NCBI GenBank assembly: GCA_963719165.1
Contig: CAVRAV010000001.1
Span: forward strand, 2,170,001-2,234,000
From: JAOUEA01 sp963719165
GTDB lineage: Bacteria > Actinomycetota > UBA4738 > HRBIN12
Length of the DNA: 64,000 bases
Direction: 5' to 3'
Positions 1 through 8,036 of the stretch are shown piece by piece. The translations under genes were made by a program, and so were the position numbers. The notes below the pieces were generated by a model, which did not search any database, was not told the DNA's origin, and saw nothing but the letters and a program-made list of their open reading frames with translations. Within the stretch, counting starts at the first letter, position 1, and each line of letters begins with the position of its first letter.

Positions 1-1746
1 GACCGCCTCCAGGGCCAGCTCCTCCTCCTTGCGTGCGGTGATGTCCAGCAGCATCCCCTGGAAGCGATGCGGGCGGCCATGTGCGTCGCGGGAAACCAGC
101 CGCCCTTGGTCGCGAACCCAGATGATGACCCCGTCGTGCGCGATCACCCGGTAGTCATCCGACCAAGGAGCCCCCGTGCGCCATACGTGTTCGGCATGTC
201 TGACGAGCGCGTCGCGATCGTCGGGGTGTACGAGCTCGAACCAACGTTTCGGTTCGTCTTGCCACCACGCGCCCGCGAACCCGAGCATGTCCGCGATCTG
301 GGGGCTGAGGTATTCGATGCGGATCGATGTGGGTTCCGTGCCGTGATCGAGCTCGTAGATGTAGAACACCGCCGGACCCGCTTCCGAGAGGGTTCGGTAC
401 CGGGCCTCCGCCTCGGCTGCTTTCTGCTCCGCCTCCTTGCGAGCCGTGATGTCGAAGATCGCGCCCTGGAAGAGGCGGGGGCGCCCTCGCTGATCGCGTG
501 AAAGGAGAGAGGCTCGGTCGAGGACCCACACGACCCGCCCGTCCTTGGCGAGGTATCGGTACTCGGCATCGAAGCCCACGCCGGCTTCCACGCTCGCCTC
601 AGAGAGGGCCAGGACCCGATCGCGATCGTGGGGGTGCAAACGCTCCTTCCAGACGTCGATCCCCCATTCGTTCGGCGTGAAGCCCAAGATCGCTTCGATC
701 TGCGGGCTCGTGTAGGGGTTCCCCCCCGCCCGATGCTCCTCGCCGTCCCAGACGATCTCCCAGGTGTAGACGACGGCAGGAAGATCCTCGATCAGGCGTT
801 GGTACCGCTCCCGTTCCTGCACGAGTTCGCCCTCCACGCGGAGCCGCTCGCCGATCTCCAGGCCCATCAGCTCGACCGAGTCGGCCAGCTCGGCGGTGCG
901 CCGTTCGACCCGGACCTCGAGGTCGTCGTTCATGAGGCGGAGTCGGTCCTCCAGCTCTCGGCGCTCAGAGATGTCGAGCATCACGCCGTGCCAGGTCGCG
1001 AGGCCGCTGTGGGGGTCGCGGACCAATTTCGCCTGATCGCGGACCCAGACCACGGACCCGTCGCTCGCGATCAACCGATACTCGCGTCCCCAAGGCTCGC
1101 CCGTCTGATTGTGGACATCCATGGCCGCGAGCTCCGTCTCCCGGTCCTCGGGGTGGAGCAGCTCGATCCATATGTCCGATTGGTCGAGCCACTCCTGGCG
1201 GTCGTAGCCCAGGAGCTCTTCGGCGTGCGGGCTCACGAACAGCGTCCTGCGCTCGTCGTCGGGGCCCATCTCGTAGACGATCGCGGGGACCTGCTCGACC
1301 AGCGCACGATATCGACGTTCGGAGCGCTGCCGTTCCAGCTCCGCGAGCTTTTCCGATGTGATCTCGACGAGCACGCCCTGCCACTCCAGGTCGCCGTCCG
1401 GGAGCCGCACGACTCGCGCGGTGTCTCGCACCCACACCACGGATCCGTCGGGACGCAGGTACCGGCATTCCACTTCGTAACTCGTGCGCGTCCGCTCGGC
1501 GTGATGCCACGCTTCGCGCATCCGCGGGTCGTCGGCGGGGTGGATCGTTCGATGCCAGAGCGTGGGATCGGCGAGGTACGCCGACGCCGGGTAGCCGAGG
1601 ATCTCCTCGATGTTCGGACTCGTGTAGTCGGACGTGCCCGCGTCGCTGTAGTGGTAGATCACCACCGGCAGGCGCTCCACCAGCGCCCGGTAGCGGGCTT
1701 CCGAGCTCAGGGGGTCATCGTGGGAGGGTCGTCGCCAACGCGCCAT
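1..1746 (-). CDS. multi-PAS sensor protein, C-terminus beyond window
   Basis: Open frame of 582 codons read leftwards from the ATG at 1746 and still open at base 1, so the output domain is not visible. Four PAS/PAC units can be read, starting near residues 13, 139, 315 and 447. Each opens with an RYRALVE- or RYQRLIE-like helix and ends in a PAC strand such as GVLVEIT, GVMLDIS, GAIFDIT or GMLLDIT. A heptad-rich stretch (about 262-300) between PAS2 and PAS3 looks like a coiled coil. There is no signal peptide or membrane segment, so it is a cytosolic sensor of light, redox or a small ligand. The output could be GGDEF, histidine kinase or phosphatase. The start lies one base beyond the stop of the upstream zinc-ribbon gene, suggesting co-transcription. 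Confidence 0.85.
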   Translation of the reverse strand, partial: MARWRRPSHDDPLSSEARYRALVERLPVVIYHYSDAGTSDYTSPNIEEILGYPASAYLADPTLWHRTIHPADDPRMREAWHHAERTRTSYEVECRYLRPDGSVVWVRDTARVVRLPDGDLEWQGVLVEITSEKLAELERQRSERRYRALVEQVPAIVYEMGPDDERRTLFVSPHAEELLGYDRQEWLDQSDIWIELLHPEDRETELAAMDVHNQTGEPWGREYRLIASDGSVVWVRDQAKLVRDPHSGLATWHGVMLDISERRELEDRLRLMNDDLEVRVERRTAELADSVELMGLEIGERLRVEGELVQERERYQRLIEDLPAVVYTWEIVWDGEEHRAGGNPYTSPQIEAILGFTPNEWGIDVWKERLHPHDRDRVLALSEASVEAGVGFDAEYRYLAKDGRVVWVLDRASLLSRDQRGRPRLFQGAIFDITARKEAEQKAAEAEARYRTLSEAGPAVFYIYELDHGTEPTSIRIEYLSPQIADMLGFAGAWWQDEPKRWFELVHPDDRDALVRHAEHVWRTGAPWSDDYRVIAHDGVIIWVRDQGRLVSRDAHGRPHRFQGMLLDITARKEEELALEAV

Positions 1747-1747
1747 G

Positions 1748-1927
1748 TCAGGGGCGAACGGTCGGGGCTTTGAAGAGCTGACCGCACGTATTGCACTTCA
1801 TGTTCACGCGCGCCGCAGGCCCGGCGTGACCGAACGGCTGGGTATGGACGGAACCACACGTGGGGCAGGCGGGCCGCTCGGGGCGACCGTGGTCGTCCGG
1901 GGGCCTCTCGCCGGAGCCCGGGGTCAT
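1748..1927 (-). CDS. small zinc-ribbon protein
   Basis: A 59-residue ORF with two CxxC knuckles (CPTCG at about 21-25 and CNTCG at 45-49), spaced as in a rubredoxin-like zinc ribbon, so one Zn is probably bound by four Cys. The ATG at 1927 overlaps the stop of the small membrane-protein frame upstream (ATGA), and the stop is one base from the PAS sensor start, so the three are likely one transcript. A longer in-frame reading to 2266 exists, but its extra N-terminus is Arg-rich and overlaps the membrane-protein frame; I prefer the short form. Partner unknown. Confidence 0.6.
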   Translation of the reverse strand: MTPGSGERPPDDHGRPERPACPTCGSVHTQPFGHAGPAARVNMKCNTCGQLFKAPTVRP

Positions 1928-2097
1928 GGCCTCGAGCGTCCCTTCAGGGCCAAGCGAGCCGCGATATCCAGCGCGACGATCGACACCAGCCAGCGCACCG
2001 CCCACGACTCTCCCGTCGTGATGACCACTACCGCGCTCACGATCACGACGACGATCGCCAGAACGAGGCGGAGTGAGGGGCTTTCGTACCACTTCGT
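1924..2097 (-). CDS. putative small two-helix membrane protein with ACG at the start position
   Basis: The frame encodes about 57 residues: a short KWYESPS lead, a strongly hydrophobic segment (LVLAIVVVIVSAVVVI), a GESWAVRW turn, a second hydrophobic segment (LVSIVALDIAARLAL) and a basic tail. A good ribosome site (AAGGAG, 2109-2104) sits 6 bases before an ACG codon at 2097, where ATG would be expected. No ATG, GTG or TTG lies in frame nearby upstream. The stop overlaps the ATG of the zinc-ribbon gene (ATGA). This could be a rare ACG start, a substitution in the assembly, or a decayed gene. No known family recognised. Confidence 0.4.
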   Translation of the reverse strand, partial: TKWYESPSLRLVLAIVVVIVSAVVVITTGESWAVRWLVSIVALDIAARLALKGRSRP

Positions 2098-2193
2098 GGT
2101 GTTCTCCTTCCGCGCGGGCGGGACCGAGCCACGCGCGGGAACGTAGCACGGTCGTCGGCGCCGACGCGACCTCGCCCCCCCGCGAGCGCTCGC

Positions 2194-2856
2194 TCAGGAT
2201 CGAACGGGCCGGATCGACGGGTAGTAGGCCGGGGGGTCGGGTGTGGCGGGCTGACGGAACAGCCATTCCACCGCGTCGAACGGGAGCGGATCGACGGCAT
2301 ACCTGTCCAGAAGCCTCGCTTGTAGGAGGGCCGGCTCGACGTGGGCGTCTCGGGTCCGTCTGCCGTCGGGAACCATGATCCCACCCCCATGCTCATCACA
2401 TAAGGGATAGAGCTTCCCGGCGAAGTCATGCACGACGACCGGCGTTCCGGGCCCGGGCTCGAACCACGCGCACATCGCGCATACGAGGCCTAGTCGCGAT
2501 GGGTAGGCGAACTCCGCGCGCCATCCGTGTTCGTGTTCGATCACCGTGCCCCAGAGCGCGACCGTGCCCACGACCGGGGGCGGCGGCCAGGCGGGCCGCG
2601 GCCGGTCGAAGACCTCGAGGGATCGCGCAGCATAGAGCCCGCACCGGCACTGAAGGTCAGGTGCTCGGTGCGGACCACGCCCGAGCGACAGGATGCTCGG
2701 CGCGCCGCACCGCGCTCGGGTCGCCCTGCGCGGTGCCCAGGGGTTGACCCCGGATCCCGCGGGCAGCAGCGACGGCCCCGCCGGTCCGTCCTCGATGTTC
2801 CAGATCCGCCAGCCTTCGACGGGGTCGATCGACGACGAGGTCGGAACCGTGTGCAT
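2194..2856 (-). CDS. conserved hypothetical protein with Cys/His motifs
   Basis: About 220 residues, no signal peptide or membrane helix. A CRCGLYAARSLE motif, a GTVALWGTVIEHEHGWRAE block and a CAMC pair follow in order. This arrangement recurs in hypothetical proteins of high-GC Gram-positives (from memory; function unknown). The Cys pairs could bind a metal. I chose the ATG at 2856; an in-frame GTG at 2934 would add 26 residues of less typical composition. The gene faces away from tRNA-Ser, with about 140 bases between them. Confidence 0.55.
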   Translation of the reverse strand: MHTVPTSSSIDPVEGWRIWNIEDGPAGPSLLPAGSGVNPWAPRRATRARCGAPSILSLGRGPHRAPDLQCRCGLYAARSLEVFDRPRPAWPPPPVVGTVALWGTVIEHEHGWRAEFAYPSRLGLVCAMCAWFEPGPGTPVVVHDFAGKLYPLCDEHGGGIMVPDGRRTRDAHVEPALLQARLLDRYAVDPLPFDAVEWLFRQPATPDPPAYYPSIRPVRS

Positions 2857-2995
2857 GCTCCCATCGTCGGCCCACTCGGCGATCGTGGCAACGGACCGTC
2901 CGGCGAGCGTGAACGGTCCCTTCGAGCAAGGCACCGAGCGGTCAACGATCCCGCGGTAGTCCGATCACGGCCAGGCCAAACGGTAGGCTCCTTCC

Positions 2996-3082
2996 GGGAG
3001 GATGGCCGAGCGGACGAAGGCGACGGTCTTGAAAACCGTTGGGCGTGCAAGCGTCTCGTGGGTTCGAATCCCACTCCTCCCG
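2996..3082 (+). tRNA. tRNA-Ser (anticodon TGA)
   Basis: Class II tRNA of 87 bases. The acceptor arm GGGAGGA pairs with TCCTCCC (3075-3081), with discriminator G at 3082. The anticodon arm ACGGT-CTTGAAA-ACCGT carries TGA. There is a long variable arm and a T arm with GGTTCGAATCC. CCA is not encoded. It decodes UCA and probably other UCN codons. Confidence 0.97.
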
Positions 3083-3094
3083 CTCAAGGGAGGA

Positions 3095-3475
3095 TCAGCC
3101 GGCGTTCTCGGGAAGCGATGCCAGCACGCAGAACTCATTGCCTTCAGGGTCGGCGAGCACGACCCATGGCTCTGCACCCGACTGACCGATATCGGCGTGA
3201 GTAGCTCCGAGACCGAGGATCCGATCCACCTCGAACGACTGATCCTTCGGCCGCAGGTCAAAGTGAAGTCGGTTCTTGGTGGTCTTTTCGTCAGGCACCT
3301 TGGCGAACAAGACCTCGGGAGCGACGTCGTTCGCCGGACTTCCTCCGGGGGGCTCGATCAGCCACTCGTCGTCGCCCTCTGGGGTCATTCGCCATCCGAG
3401 GACGCTGGACCAGAACCGAGCGAGCAACTCGCAGTCGTGCGCGTCGACGACGACGGACTGGATCCTGATCTCCAC
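3095..3475 (-). CDS. VOC (glyoxalase-like) family protein
   Basis: 126 residues, the size of a two-module vicinal-oxygen-chelate protein. The N-terminal beta strand (IQSVVVDAHD) leads into ARFWSSVLGW. A central NRLHFDLRP strand carries the His usually used as metal ligand, and the C-terminal DPEGNEFCVL strand carries the family Glu. This resembles the glyoxalase-like subgroup typical of actinobacteria, for which no substrate can be inferred. Start ATG at 3475. It is convergent with the adjacent tRNA-Ser, 12 bases away. Confidence 0.8.
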   Translation of the reverse strand: MEIRIQSVVVDAHDCELLARFWSSVLGWRMTPEGDDEWLIEPPGGSPANDVAPEVLFAKVPDEKTTKNRLHFDLRPKDQSFEVDRILGLGATHADIGQSGAEPWVVLADPEGNEFCVLASLPENAG

Positions 3476-3612
3476 GATCCGACGCTACCAGCGGTTCGTG
3501 GGTCGGGTCCCAGCTTTCACCAGAACCGGGCAGCGCCGGTCTCGAGGAAGGGTTGGCCTCGCCACTCCCGGCAACTCCGCAACCCTCGTGACCGCGATAT
3601 CCTCCCACGGAG

Positions 3613-4125
3613 ATGGTCGGTACATCCGACGACGAGAGCGGGCTCGGTCGAGGTTTCGTGAGTGCCCTGTCCACCAAGGACGTGGCAGGTTTGACGGCCC
3701 TCTTCGACCCGCACGTCGACTTCCGCGGGCTTACCCCGGGCAACGAGTGGCGTGCGACCAACCCCGAAGAGGTGGCGGAGGTGGTGCTGGGGCGTTGGTT
3801 CGAGCCCGGCGACCACGTCCGCGACGTGCTCAAGGTGGAGGCTCTGCCGTTCGCGGATCGGTATCAGCTTCGTTACCGCCTTCACGTCGAGAACGACGAC
3901 GGCATGTTCGTCGTGGAGCAGCAGGGCTACTACAGCGCCGAGCGGGGAAGGATCATCCGCATGAGCGTCGTGTGCTCGGGTTTCCGACCTGTTCTCGGCC
4001 CTGAGCCACCCGGGGCTACAGCGTCCGGAGCGGCGGGAAGCGTGACACGAGGTCCTTCCCTTGGACCTGGTAGAGGGTCTCGGGGCGAGGCAAACCGGCG
4101 AGGCGGTGACGTCCCAGGCTCTTGA
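3613..4125 (+). CDS. SnoaL/NTF2-like fold protein
   Basis: The first about 125 residues look like an NTF2/SnoaL fold: a helical VSALSTKDVAGLTALFDPHVDF opening, then strands around FEPGDHVRDVLKVEALPFADRY and MFVVEQQGYYSA. These proteins bind small ligands or act as polyketide-type cyclases; no catalytic residues can be assigned. The last about 40 residues are Gly/Arg-rich and overlap the convergent cyclase gene by 110 bases. The original stop may therefore have been lost, or the tail may be non-functional. The ATG at 3613 has GGAG immediately in front, which is unusually close. Confidence 0.6.
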   Translation: MVGTSDDESGLGRGFVSALSTKDVAGLTALFDPHVDFRGLTPGNEWRATNPEEVAEVVLGRWFEPGDHVRDVLKVEALPFADRYQLRYRLHVENDDGMFVVEQQGYYSAERGRIIRMSVVCSGFRPVLGPEPPGATASGAAGSVTRGPSLGPGRGSRGEANRRGGDVPGS

Positions 4126-4843
4126 ACGTGATCCCGCCCGGCGCCGTGCCCTTCACCTCGATCTTCACCGCGCCGGTGATCAGGATCTGCCCGCCGTGGC
4201 CGGCGCCGCATACGCGGGCGACGGTGTGGACCGCGACCCCCACGTAGCCCGAGTCGGTGAGGGTGGGCCGCCCGCTGTGGATGCCGACGCGAACGCGAAC
4301 GCCGCGATCCCCCTGCCAGGAGCGGGAGCCCATGGCGCGCTGGAGGTCGATCGCCGCCGCGAGCGCCGGGGCCGCCCGTTCGAACACCGAGAGGTACTCA
4401 TCTCCCGTGGCGTCCACCTTGTGCCCGCCGCAGCGCCGCACCGCGGCTCGAACGAGACCGCGCACATCGCGCAGCACGTTCGCGTACTCATCACCGAGCT
4501 CCTGCAGGAGCCTCGTGGAACCTTCGATGTCCGTCATCAAGAAGGCGACCGATCCGGTGGGATAGGTGGAGAGATCAGAAACGCGCCCGGTCCGCTCCGA
4601 GCGCAGCTGACCGGTGATGAACCCGACCGGCACGATGCCGTGTCTCTTGGCGGCGTTGAGCAGACGCCCCCGCGCACGTTCTCGAGCTGCGTCGTCTTCG
4701 AACCGAACGCGTTCGAAGCGGCCGAGCGCGTTCCGCACATGCGCCTCGTCGTGGATGGGCAGCCGTCGATTGCCATCGGCGTCGATGTAGGCGAACGCTC
4801 GGTCGGGGAGGTTCGCCCGCTCGTGAGCGCTGAGCCGGGCCAT
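4016..4843 (-). CDS. class III adenylate/guanylate cyclase-like protein with N-terminal DUF6582-like segment
   Basis: 275 residues. Residues 1-75 (LPDRAFAYIDADGNRRLPIH and HVRNALGRFERV) resemble the small DUF6582 domain otherwise known from phage-associated proteins. Residues 95-270 form a class III cyclase fold. The metal Asp residues are present (MTDIEGST, D105; ATGDEY, D148). The position normally filled by the transition-state Asn is His206 (GVAVHTVAR), with R210 kept. Activity is therefore uncertain; the subclass may bind rather than cyclise nucleotides. No membrane helix. Its 3' end overlaps the SnoaL-like gene. Confidence 0.75.
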   Translation of the reverse strand: MARLSAHERANLPDRAFAYIDADGNRRLPIHDEAHVRNALGRFERVRFEDDAARERARGRLLNAAKRHGIVPVGFITGQLRSERTGRVSDLSTYPTGSVAFLMTDIEGSTRLLQELGDEYANVLRDVRGLVRAAVRRCGGHKVDATGDEYLSVFERAAPALAAAIDLQRAMGSRSWQGDRGVRVRVGIHSGRPTLTDSGYVGVAVHTVARVCGAGHGGQILITGAVKIEVKGTAPGGITFKSLGRHRLAGLPRPETLYQVQGKDLVSRFPPLRTL

Positions 4844-4914
4844 GCCTCGACGATACCCGTGCGGGCCGACGCGGTCCCGCCGGACCGTCCTCCCGCGGCG
4901 GCTACGATGCGCGC

Positions 4915-6930
4915 GTGCCGCTCGCAGCTCCTCCGACCCGCTGGCCCCTGGTCATCGTTGCGGCCATCGTCCTCACGGCGTGCTCGTTCGGGCGGGAGTC
5001 CGCCGGGCCCGACGAGCAGACCTCCGGGCAGGCAAGGCCCGCTGCGGCGTCGGGGGAGCCGCCTGGAACGATCCGCGCGGAGCCGGGACCGGCGCGCCCG
5101 GTCACGGTCCGACCCTGTCCCGGGCTGCCCGGCGTCCGCTGCGGAACGATCCGTGTTCCGTTGTATCGGCACCCGGCCGCGGACCCATCCGACGATCTCA
5201 CGGTCCGCTTCCGTGTCTATCGGCGTACCGATCCGTCACTGCCTGCGCGCGAGCCCGTCGTTGCCTTCGAGGGGGGACCAGGCTACGGCTCGATCGGCTC
5301 AGCGACGACCTTCGCGAAGATGCTCGGTCCGCTCCGGCGCCGGCACGACCTGATCGTGATGGACCAGCGTGGGACGGGGGCGTCGGGGGCGATCGATTGT
5401 CCTGCCTTGCAGCGCGGGCGCGGAAACTACGTCGCGGCGGTGGCCGCATGCGCGCGCCAGCTCGGCCCGGCCGCGAACGCGTACGGCTCCGCAGCGGCGG
5501 CGGACGACCTCGCAGCCATCCTGCGCGGGCTCGGTGTGGGTCGCGTGGACCTCTACGGCGACTCCTACGGGACCTACCTCGCGCAGGTGTTCGCGGTGCA
5601 CCACCCGGAGCTGGTACGTGCCGTGATCCTTGACGGCGCCTTCGATCAATCGTTCGATCCGTTCGCGCGCGACGCATCGGCCGCGCTGCGCCGGGCCTGG
5701 AAGGCCGTGTGCGAACGCTCCGTCCCTTGCCCGGGGATCCTGCGCTCGATCGGTGCGTTCGCTCGACGGTTGGACGCGCATCCGATCGTGGGGACCCCGC
5801 CGGGCCGGAGCCGGCCCGTGCGACTCACGGCGCGGGGCCTCGCCCAGCTGGCGTACGACGCCACCTACGTCTTCTCGATCTACCGCGACCTTCCGGCCGC
5901 GATCGAGGCCGCCCGCGCCGGGGACAACGGCCCGATCCTCCGGCTCGCGTCCGAGGATCTCGGATCCACAGGCAACGGCAACTACCCTCGCGCGTACTCC
6001 GCGGGGCTGTACATGGCCGTCTCCTGCCACGACTACCCCACGATCTGGGATCGTGCGCGACCCACGCATGCCCGACGTGCGCAGCTCCGCGCCGCGATCG
6101 GCGACGTCGCCGCGAACGCGTTCGCGCCGTTCACGAAGGGGGCGTGGCTCGCCTCGCTCTATGAGCATCAATTGGTGTACGGCTGCCTGGCCTGGCCGGC
6201 CCCGTCCGTCGCCGATCCCCCCTTCCACGTCGACGCCGAGCGTCCCCACGTGCCCGTGCTGGTGCTCAACGGGGAGCTCGACATCACGACACCGTTCGCG
6301 GACGCCCGGCGGGCCGCCACTGCGTTCCCCAACGCCACGCTCGTGGAGATGCGCAACGAGCTGCACGTCTCTGCGCTCTATGACTTCCAGGGTTGCGCCC
6401 AGCGGATCGCGCGCCGGTTCCTGCGGAGGCTCGACGCGGGCGATACGACCTGTGCGCATCGGATCCCTCCGATCGCCACGGTGAAGCGATTCCCGACCAC
6501 GCTCGCCCTCGCGCCGCAGGCGGCCGTCGCGGGAGCACGCGACGGGTCGACCGTCGAGGGCCGCCGTGCGGCCTGGGTCGCGACGCAGACCGTCGCCGAT
6601 GCGTTCACGCGCTGGTACAACGTCACCTACGCGGGCGGGGCGGGCCTTCGCGGCGGGGCTTTCGGGGTGGCTGGTCCCTACCTCGGCCGGGCCCCGCTCA
6701 CGCTCACCTTCCGCGACACGCGGTTCGTGAACGATCTCGCGGTCTCGGGCACGGCCGTCTGGGACCGGCAGGCCGGCGCCGTCCGGGCTCACCTCGTCCT
6801 CGCGGGCGCCGCCGCGGGGCGCATCGTCCTGGCGTTCCCCACCCGGAGGGTCGCGCCGGTGCGGATCACCGGCGCCCTCGACGGGCGTCGGGTCGACCTC
6901 GAGGTTCGCGGACCCCCATGGGCGTCCTAG
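4915..6930 (+). CDS. secreted alpha/beta hydrolase, S33 tripeptidyl-aminopeptidase-like lipoprotein
   Basis: 671 residues starting at GTG 4915. The signal peptide ends in lipobox LTAC, so this is a likely lipoprotein outside the membrane. The alpha/beta hydrolase core shows the oxyanion loop FEGGPGYG, then MDQRGTGAS and the nucleophile elbow GDSYG (S217). A lid region follows, then D456 (LNGELDITTPF) and H484 (NELHVSAL). This is the arrangement of Streptomyces tripeptidyl aminopeptidases and SlpD/E. About 130 extra beta-rich residues follow the catalytic part (from about 530), longer than the usual family; their role is unknown. It ends 26 bases before hemE on the same strand. Confidence 0.85.
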   Translation: MPLAAPPTRWPLVIVAAIVLTACSFGRESAGPDEQTSGQARPAAASGEPPGTIRAEPGPARPVTVRPCPGLPGVRCGTIRVPLYRHPAADPSDDLTVRFRVYRRTDPSLPAREPVVAFEGGPGYGSIGSATTFAKMLGPLRRRHDLIVMDQRGTGASGAIDCPALQRGRGNYVAAVAACARQLGPAANAYGSAAAADDLAAILRGLGVGRVDLYGDSYGTYLAQVFAVHHPELVRAVILDGAFDQSFDPFARDASAALRRAWKAVCERSVPCPGILRSIGAFARRLDAHPIVGTPPGRSRPVRLTARGLAQLAYDATYVFSIYRDLPAAIEAARAGDNGPILRLASEDLGSTGNGNYPRAYSAGLYMAVSCHDYPTIWDRARPTHARRAQLRAAIGDVAANAFAPFTKGAWLASLYEHQLVYGCLAWPAPSVADPPFHVDAERPHVPVLVLNGELDITTPFADARRAATAFPNATLVEMRNELHVSALYDFQGCAQRIARRFLRRLDAGDTTCAHRIPPIATVKRFPTTLALAPQAAVAGARDGSTVEGRRAAWVATQTVADAFTRWYNVTYAGGAGLRGGAFGVAGPYLGRAPLTLTFRDTRFVNDLAVSGTAVWDRQAGAVRAHLVLAGAAAGRIVLAFPTRRVAPVRITGALDGRRVDLEVRGPPWAS

Positions 6931-6956
6931 GCCGTGCATGGGATCCAGGTCGGGCC

Positions 6957-8036
6957 ATGACGTCCGGTCCGTATCCTGATGGGGTGGATGAGGCGCCCGT
7001 CAACGACCGGTTCCTGCGTGCGTGCCGTCGCCAGCCGGTGGATCGGACACCCGTGTGGTTCATGCGCCAGGCGGGCCGATACCTCCCGGAGTATCGCGCG
7101 GTTCGCGGCGACCGGGACATCCTGGAGACCTGCAAGGACCCGGCCCTCGTGGCGGAGATCACGCTGCAGCCATTGCGGCGCATGGATCTGGACGCCGCCA
7201 TCGTCTTCTCAGACATCATGGTGCCCTTGGCGGGCATCGGGGTGCCGGTGCGGGTCGAGCCGGGGCGTGGCCCGGTGGTGGACGTCCCCGTCCGTGACTC
7301 GGCCGATATCGCGCGCCTGCGTCCGCTCGAACCCGAGCGCGACGTGCCCGAGCTCCTCGCGGCACTCGGCATCTTGCGTGCCGAGCTTCGGGTGCCGCTG
7401 ATCGGTTTCGCCGGGGGGCCGTTCACCCTGGCGAGCTACCTCGTAGAGGGCGGGCCGTCCAAAGCGCACGAGCGCACCAAGGCCCTGATGCTCGGCGATC
7501 CCCCTGCGTGGGGCCGGCTCATGGAGACGTTGACTGATCTCGCCGCCTCGCATCTGCTCGCGCAGGCCGCCGCGGGCGCGCAAGCCCTGCAGGTCTTCGA
7601 TTCATGGGTGGGGGCCCTGCATCCCGATCGATACCGCAGCGCGATCCTGCCGCACATGCGCACGCTGTTCGCACGCGTGGCGCGGGCGGGCGTCCCGGTG
7701 ATCCATTTCGGCGTGGGGACGGGCGAGCTGCTGTCCCTCATGGCCGACGCGGGAGGCGACGTGATCGGCGTCGACGCACGGACACCTCTCGATGCCGCTT
7801 GGCGGCGGGTGGGCGGGCCGTCCGCGCGCGCCGTTCAGGGGAACCTCGACCCCGCCGCGCTGCTCGCCCCATGGGAGGCGGTCAAGCGCGAAACGCTCGC
7901 TGTGCTGGCCGAGGCCGGCGGCCGTGACGGCCACATCTTCAACCTCGGACACGGCGTCTTGCCTGCGACGCCCCCCGAGGTCCTCGGACGAGTGGCCGAG
8001 GTCGTGCACCTCGCCACGGAGCGGACCCTTCCGTGA
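6957..8036 (+). CDS. hemE: uroporphyrinogen III decarboxylase
   Basis: 359 residues. It decarboxylates the four acetate side chains of uroporphyrinogen III to give coproporphyrinogen III. The signature PVWFMRQAGRYLPEYR near the N-terminus carries the substrate-binding Arg residues. Other conserved blocks are IVFSDIMVPL, GFAGGPFTLASYLVEGG, FDSWVGAL, HFGVGTGELL and NLGHGVLP. The ATG at 6957 is used here; a GTG at 6984 would give a 350-residue protein and is equally compatible with the family. Its stop overlaps the ferrochelatase start (GTGA). First gene of a four-gene block for late heme synthesis. Confidence 0.96.
   Translation: MTSGPYPDGVDEAPVNDRFLRACRRQPVDRTPVWFMRQAGRYLPEYRAVRGDRDILETCKDPALVAEITLQPLRRMDLDAAIVFSDIMVPLAGIGVPVRVEPGRGPVVDVPVRDSADIARLRPLEPERDVPELLAALGILRAELRVPLIGFAGGPFTLASYLVEGGPSKAHERTKALMLGDPPAWGRLMETLTDLAASHLLAQAAAGAQALQVFDSWVGALHPDRYRSAILPHMRTLFARVARAGVPVIHFGVGTGELLSLMADAGGDVIGVDARTPLDAAWRRVGGPSARAVQGNLDPAALLAPWEAVKRETLAVLAEAGGRDGHIFNLGHGVLPATPPEVLGRVAEVVHLATERTLP

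Noticed and set aside
2965..3261. Minus-strand ORF across tRNA-Ser(TGA)
   Set aside because: It contains SGIRTHE-like antisense-tRNA translation and covers the intergenic region; not a gene.
5299..6939. Long minus-strand ORF opposite the S33 hydrolase
   Set aside because: The plus strand shows signal peptide, catalytic triad and normal length; the antisense does not.
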